Shown here: positions 58,705 through 64,000 of the stretch, piece after piece
Layout of the letters: every line of letters starts with the position of its first letter
Numbering within the stretch: position 1 is the first letter of the stretch
Assembly: GCA_002749535.1 (NCBI GenBank)
Contig: MZZL01000380.1
Location: 620,001-684,000 of the forward strand
Direction: 5' to 3'
DNA from: Apophysomyces variabilis
Taxonomy: Eukaryota; Mucoromycota; Mucoromycetes; Mucorales; Mucoraceae
Length of the DNA stretch: 64,000 nucleotides
Notes under the pieces: generated by a model
What the model saw: only the letters and a program-made list of their open reading frames with translations
Told to the model about the DNA's origin: nothing
The model's database searches: none
Made by a program: the position numbers and the translations under genes

Positions 58705-60189
58705 CTAAGGGTTGTTTCCTGGATATTTAGGTTCCCAGAAGGCCTATTAAACATGCATTAGGTTTTCTCGTCCATTTAGCAAGTTTTAACAAAGGAATAT
58801 ATCTTCGACCCGATAAAACCGGCGATTTTTCGCAGAAAAGGCCGGGGAACAAACAAGAGTCGTTTGGTAATACGGACAGGGAATTGTACTTACAAGTTCA
58901 TTAGTGCCAGTGGCCACCATCATCAAACTAGGGCTAAAGCCACAGATATTGACTCCGCGTGTCTGATGTGGTGTTGCTAGCGTAACTATAGGCATGTTGT
59001 CGAATGGTGCGCTAGCCATGTTAGGAGTTTGTATGTCCCAGATGCGAAGGTTTCCATCTCCACCACCTGTTGTTTTTTTATCAGAACAATGTAGCAGCAA
59101 TAGATGGGCACAAACCTGCAAACACAAACCGGCCATCTGGTGACATGCCAATTTCTTCACCGCTCGTGTTTGCAATGGGCCCTGCATGGCCTACCAATCG
59201 TTGTTTCAACGAACCGTCGTAGGCGTCAATTAGGTAATTCATATTGCCGACAGTGGAGATCAGTATGTATTTTCCATCATTAGAGAATCGAAGGTTAGTC
59301 CATTCAGGAAGACCCATGGGTGTGTAGGAATCTTCGATAGACCACGTAGAGAATGGACCCTATGAAAAGAAAAGCGTGTATAAGTTAGAGTTGGATGAGG
59401 CTGTAGTAGCCATAATTTCGACTAACACTATCATACGCTCGTAGATCGTACATCTTGATTTCTTTTGAACCCAATCCAACTGCAAACACCAATCCAGCAG
59501 GATCTACGGCAACGGTAGGTCGACCTTTAATATGGATCATTCCTTGACATGCTGATGATCGAAGGTCCCATAGTCGAGCAGTTTCATCAGCAGAGGCGGA
59601 CAAAAATTGGTCTCCAAGTGGGGACATTTCCAAAGCAAGTACGCTGTTCATCTTTTTGTCAGGCACTAACAGATTGCTCGTTTGTGTTACCGTTTTTTAT
59701 GTCCTCGGAAATACCGAATGTACTTATTATCATGCAGTGAAAGATATCGTAAGGTATCTATCATGGTTCTTGAATCAGAGAAATCGATCACTCAATGCAG
59801 AAGACTCTCTAAACAGCCTATACCATCCTCTTTTGTTGATGCGTAGATCACGTTGTTTTTAGAGTGCGTGAATCGTGCGAGGTTAACGCCATACTTTTTA
59901 CTGAACAGGGTGGCTTTCAGTCTGTAGGCAAATCATATGGATACAAAGCAAATTAAAAGCATATCCACAATGCAGTCAATAATACGATGATCGTATTAGT
60001 ATGACCTTACTTGCCCTCTTTACAGTCATAAACGTGTAAGCTCTCATCTTCAGCCGATGTCACGCACAATTCACCGGAATCATCGAAGCATAGAGATGAC
60101 AAAGGCGCTTGGTTGTCAGTGAATATTTTGGCAACCTTGAGCGATTGCATCAAAGGTGGAGTCGCCCTCACTTTTTCCAACTCCTCCAT
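58705..60189 (-). CDS. SWD2: WD40 protein Swd2/WDR82
   Basis: The likely start is ATG 60189 ([15 protein letters not shown]); frames further upstream have no ATG. The order of segments follows WDR82: [126 protein letters not shown] final small exon gives [12 protein letters not shown] ending at TAG 58705-58707. Six to seven blades are present. In yeast Swd2 belongs both to the COMPASS/Set1 H3K4 methyltransferase and to the cleavage and polyadenylation factor. The last intron is easily missed because reading through the donor gives 35 more codons of nonsense. Start codons of this gene and PIG-P are 348 bp apart and divergent. Confidence 0.92.
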
Positions 60190-60537
60190 GTTCTTCCTTT
60201 TTGCTTTTACGCACTTGTGGAATAAAGCAAGCTTCAAGCCAATCTCCCCTTCCACTGCGAAGGAGGGCGAAGCCACCCTTCTCCAGCGGCTGAAAATTTA
60301 ACCTTTGGAAAGCAAATCTCTTGGCTGCCTCGCAAGTTAAACAAGGTAAAAGCAAAGGGGTTTAACTTCTGCAAAAGATATCATTGTTGATATTCAATAA
60401 TTTGTTCCTTCGTAAATCGAAATGGGTTATGTTTATTTCTGACGATGTATCCTTGCTGGTTAGAAGTGGTAAGCGGAGTCAAACTTCTCTGAAGCGCATC
60501 TTCTCGGAAGTTGAAATCATTTTGTTATTTGCTCTTA
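60190..60537. promoter_or_regulatory. Shared divergent promoter of Swd2/WDR82 and PIG-P
   Basis: Only 348 bp separate the two start codons, so both core promoters and leaders must lie here. No clear TATA box is seen on either strand. The arrangement predicts a bidirectional, TATA-less housekeeping promoter; this is inference from spacing. Confidence 0.5.
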
Positions 60538-61703
60538 ATGAACGAGGCGTGCACGAAGGATGCGTTGAAACCAAGGTTGGAAAGCACTGAAGGAGCAAAT
60601 GAGGCAAATGGGTCATGGTCTGACGCGCGTTTACATATTCGACGACGTACTCCTTTTGCTTCAGCCTCAACTCAATCGCTTCCTGGACTGGTCAACTATG
60701 CATTGTCGGCAACCGCTAGTCTCACTCGCCGTGCCCATGACTCCTTACCAATGCGACGTGGTGCTAGCCATTCTTCTTTAGATGTGACCACCGACAACCG
60801 ACAGTAAGTGTATATTCTCCGTAGACGAACAGGATTCGAATGGCTTTAGAAGGCATGCGAAGCAAAGGCGCAATTCCTTTAGTAGCTTTCTTGAGGGGCG
60901 CAAGTTAGCAGCAGTAAAACGACCACAACACAGAGGCCATCGACCCCGGTCATACTCAGAGTAATTATTTTTGAATTTATGTTTTATTTGACCAACGGTT
61001 CTTTCTTTTGGGTATCTAGAGTACCTGCTATCCCGTCACGTATCGAACGAGCACCTCCCATCGCCACGACAAATAAGACACCTATATACGAATATTATGG
61101 ATTTGTCATGTACCTTGCGTCCTTTGTAGCATTTGGTAAGCTCTCTTAAGTGTGCTCAAAAACATATCCTAAATTTCTCAATCCCAGCCATTTACTTGAT
61201 ATGGGCCTATGTGCCAGACCATATTTTGCATAGTCTGGGTATTTCATATTATCCTGACAGGTAAGGGGTTTTGATTCTATTGTTCCTGCAGCTGAGTTAA
61301 TTAATATTGAAAAGATATTGGGCGCTTTCTATCCCGATCTGGCTGGTTACTCTTGTATGGTTCACCTTTCTCTCGTTCATGAGTATCAACTTAATGAATA
61401 CTGCGCCTTTCGATTCCTATGCATGTATCACAGGTTTGTTCAAATTCTTCTGGATAGATAAACTAGACTGACGTCTATTTAGACGAACATGCCAATGTCC
61501 TGCGCGTAGATCATCCTCTTGTGACGGAGATTTCTCCAGATTGGATGCCTGAGTTACATGATATACCGATAAGCGTTGTCAATGCAGTATTATACCAATC
61601 ACGACGAGAAGAAAGAAATACCAATCAAGACAAGATACTTAGGCACCCCGGAGGGAAACGCGGGGCTAAACGAGATACAGAGAGTAGTAAGCCTATGAAA
61701 TGA
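60538..61703 (+). CDS. GPI19: PIG-P/Gpi19, GPI-GlcNAc transferase subunit P
   Basis: Six exons from ATG 60538 to TGA 61701-61703. The first 140 residues are a Ser/Arg-rich, presumably cytosolic extension (RRRTPFASASTQSLPG, HAKQRRNSFSSFLEG). The PIG-P domain follows: PIYEYYGFVMYLASFVAF (TM1), IYLIWAYVPDHILHSLGI, SYYPDRYWALSIPIWLV (TM2) and NLMNTAPFDSYACITD. Next are VLRVDHPLVTEISPDWMPEL and DIPISVVNAVLYQ, the family's closing motif. PIG-P is part of the ER complex that adds GlcNAc to phosphatidylinositol, the first step of GPI-anchor synthesis. The Arg-rich N-terminal extension is longer than in animals but common in fungi. All junctions were checked to be in frame. Confidence 0.93.
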
Positions 61704-62226
61704 ATAGGTGGCAGCGTAGAATGATCTGCCTCCGTCCGTCTAACTCGCGATCGTGCACACAGCGGCAAAAAGCAAGGCTATAGCAAATTGCCTTGGAGAA
61801 TGCTCTATTGATTGGACCATCAAAGTGCTCGATCATAACATTAACAGTGAAGAACCATAGCATTACTTCACGACGAATAACGTCACCGTTATCAAGGATC
61901 TGTATGTTTTCTAGCTTCTTATAGACACCTCCGTATAGATTCATATCTGATCATCAATCATTAAAAGTCCTATTATGGGGAAATAATGCTTCTTAAGGAT
62001 TAATTGCTTTACTGTTTAAGTGCGAGCATAGCATCACTTGATAAGACTCATCTATAGTAGTACATGTTGCCAAAAAGGACCATGCCAATCTGCCATGGTT
62101 TAATCTATTCAGGCTGCCTGGATGGATGGCTGCGGCAAATGAGGCTCTGCTTCGGCGTTCCAAAAGGAGAAATAAGAACAATATCCAGAACACGAAACCC
62201 CTCTACCTTCTTTTGTTTGCAACGCC
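61704..62226. other. Intergenic region, no supported gene
   Basis: About 520 bp between two plus-strand genes. Short frames on both strands show no motif. No promoter element is obvious. Confidence 0.45.
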
Positions 62227-63803
62227 ATGATACGTACTCAACGTTTACTATATTACTTCTTCGTAGTACTCCTATTATGCTTTCTTATGTCTTCATTTTT
62301 TCCTTCATTTCTCCACCGCACGTCTGAAGAACTGTCGCAGACTGTCTCTGCTGATGCCGACACGGAAGAGAAGTATTTGTCGTGGTTCCCGCACGGGTAA
62401 GGGGCGAAAACATTCTACACAGATACTTAACCTGTATTTAGCGGTTTTGCAGAACAGCATGAGGCATTTCGTAATGCCATTCGAATTGCGTACGAAACGA
62501 ATCGCACCATTATTGCGCCCATGCTTCGTCTTGGGACACCTTATGCGTGGAGTGCTTTTGAAACACTGGCGAAGCGATACGAAGCTCAGGATAAGCTAGT
62601 CCTTCGTCAGTTGTGTAAGGAAGGCAAGACCGATTGGCGTACGGAAGTCGAGCCTTGTGAAAGCTTAGACAGCTGGACTGAGGTGCCGTGGAGCAGTTTA
62701 TTCGACCTTGAACCATTTAGAACAGAATATGGCTTAAGGATTATAGAGAGGAAGAGCGGACATGGTTGGGGGATCAATGAATCTGCTGTTACTGGTCTTA
62801 AGCCGTCGGATGTCATTGTTGTGGATGTGATGAGTTTTGCAGAAAATAGCACTGCATCCACTAAAAAAAGCTTCTATCAGAAATTCCAGCAACCATTCTC
62901 GGCTAAAGCGGAATTACGGCAGCCATTAAAAAACGTGTACAGTGCTCAGCAACTTCACGCATTGAAAGCACGCCTGGTGCAATTTGGAGCATTATCATCA
63001 GCCGCACGATACCGCACAAGTCATTCCAAAGGCCATTCTGCATTACACAGAGCAATGACCAAACAGCTATTTATAACCCCAAATAATATGAACGGCCTCA
63101 CTCTCGATGCCGAACGAGTCATAGAAAGACTTGGTGGCCCGCGAGCGTTTAGTTCGCTTCATTTAAACCTTAACAAACTCATTGCCTTGGATGCTCGTAT
63201 CAACAAATCCCTCAACGGTACATACGCCACAGTGGATTCTCTTGATTTAAGGGGACGTAGACAGTTGATGGATGCAGTGATCCTCGAAGTATTTGCAGAT
63301 ATCCCTATCAATCAAGCAGTATCAGTGGCTTCACCAATCCAACCCTCAATGTTGTATGATTTAATTTCCAAGAATAGTACGACCACGCCAGCTGATCGTC
63401 AGCAGCTATTGACTGCGTGCATCGAGTACAAACACACAGTTGAGAAACAATACCCGATTTATTATCTTGTCAATGACTATGTATCTACGCCACACACACG
63501 GCTCGATGTGTTTGGTGCATTGCTCGAGTTTAATCCTTGCGTGTTTACACGAGCAGACATGCAGGAATGGCAAGTTGCAAATATGTTGTGGACAAAGTAT
63601 CAACCAGAACTTATGGATGAAGTTGACTACAACCTCTTACTGGGTCCTATACTGGATATCCTCATAGCATCAAAAGGTATAAGAGAAATGATCTGAGTAG
63701 ATAGATTAACTAAACCATCCTTTTTTCTTGTTCAGCCTATTCATTCTTCGAAATACCTCAAACACCGCTAACACGATTCATGGGATGGCAGCCAAAACAT
63801 TAA
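62227..63803 (+). CDS. Type II membrane glycosyltransferase-like protein (O-fucosyltransferase-like)
   Basis: ATG 62227 opens an 18-20 residue signal anchor (LLYYFFVVLLLCFLMSSFF). After one intron (about 62398-62441) the lumenal part begins with HGGFAEQHEAFRNAIRIAYE and TNRTIIAPMLRLG. This resembles the GGFNNQR...A...NRTLVLP start of GT-B O-fucosyltransferase-like proteins. The large exon runs to 63678 and continues after a last intron with AYSFFEIPQTPLTRF to TAA 63801-63803. SSLHLNLNKLIALDARIN could form the second Rossmann half. Total about 460 residues. I infer a Golgi/ER glycosyltransferase; the donor and acceptor cannot be told. The family assignment rests on the N-terminal GG motif and topology, so it is moderate. 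Confidence 0.6.
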
Positions 63804-64000
63804 GCATCCATTAAACTGCATTCAACATAACCTGTATAAAAACAAAGAATAGCCATATCTTAAGATCATCTACAGTCAATCAACTTTTTCTGCAATATAT
63901 ATAATATATATTACAACTGCTAGGATTAAGGTCGTCTTTGGGAGCGGATATGAAAATTTTTTTGCTAAAATGAGTCATTCCGATGATGCGCGAATGGCCC
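63804..64000. other. Right window edge, downstream sequence
   Basis: About 200 bp of AT-rich sequence after the glycosyltransferase-like gene, probably its 3' UTR and the start of a spacer. Nothing further can be supported. Confidence 0.4.

Noticed and set aside
60190..60276. Extending Swd2/WDR82 upstream to 60276
   Set aside because: The apparent start is GTG; the ATG at 60189 matches the family's N-terminus better.
1..64000. CRISPR arrays, rRNA genes, plasmid or phage functions
   Set aside because: None seen; the sequence is nuclear fungal DNA with spliced genes.

Overview
The window is nuclear DNA of a filamentous fungus, most likely an early-diverging (Mucoromycota-type) mould. Genes are broken by short introns of roughly 40-80 nt with GTAAGT/GTATGT-like donors and YAG acceptors, spacers are AT-rich, and there is a eukaryotic tRNA-His. 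The gene set is fungal: dynactin p150, conventional kinesin with an IAK tail, a mitochondrial arginine-specific carbamoyl-phosphate synthase small subunit, Rcf1, Bud22, a GBF1/Gea-type ARF-GEF, Nup54/57, Swd2/WDR82 and PIG-P. A PL14-type lyase, a DUF2235 hydrolase and MACPF-like/Sel1 proteins fit Mucoromycota. The species call is inference; no rRNA or marker locus is present.

Layout. 0-0.2 kb: 3' end of an unrecognised gene. 1.5-3.3 kb: a 531-residue coiled-coil protein. 3.8-9.2 kb (minus): a large multi-exon gene made of three tandem MACPF-like modules, a beta-trefoil-like part and C-terminal Sel1 repeats. 10.0-11.6 kb: Rcf1/HIG1 and two small ORFs. 12.0-14.3 kb: cyclophilin A and an HDHD2-type HAD phosphatase. 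14.9-20.2 kb: dynactin p150. 20.3-21.8 kb (minus): CPA1, preceded by a spliced upstream ORF that is a clear arginine attenuator peptide. 23.5-27.2 kb: kinesin-1. 28.4-29.5 kb: secreted PL14-type lyase.

29.5-36.4 kb and 38.0-41.4 kb are gene-poor. They hold a tRNA-His, decayed transposon pieces (a DDE transposase with a lost catalytic Glu, a non-LTR retrotransposon 3' relic), two candidate micro-genes and a frame-broken coding relic. Bud22 lies between them. 41.4-45.6 kb (minus): a DUF2235 hydrolase, a relic of a second copy, and a four-helix membrane protein. 47.9-49.9 kb: Nup54/57. 50.4-55.3 kb (minus): Gea/GBF1. 55.6-63.8 kb is dense: an unknown protein, a short ribophorin II/Swp1-like OST subunit, glycine cleavage H protein, Swd2/WDR82 (divergent with PIG-P) and a type II membrane glycosyltransferase-like protein.

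Functional themes. Dynactin p150 and kinesin-1, only 3.3 kb apart, are the opposite-polarity microtubule transport machinery. Gea/GBF1, the OST subunit, PIG-P and the glycosyltransferase-like protein serve the secretory and glycosylation pathway. The two strongest observations are the attenuator peptide upstream of CPA1, whose key Trp codon exists in frame only after splicing, and the three-module MACPF-like/Sel1 gene, which carries an inverted fragment of its own coding sequence in one intron.
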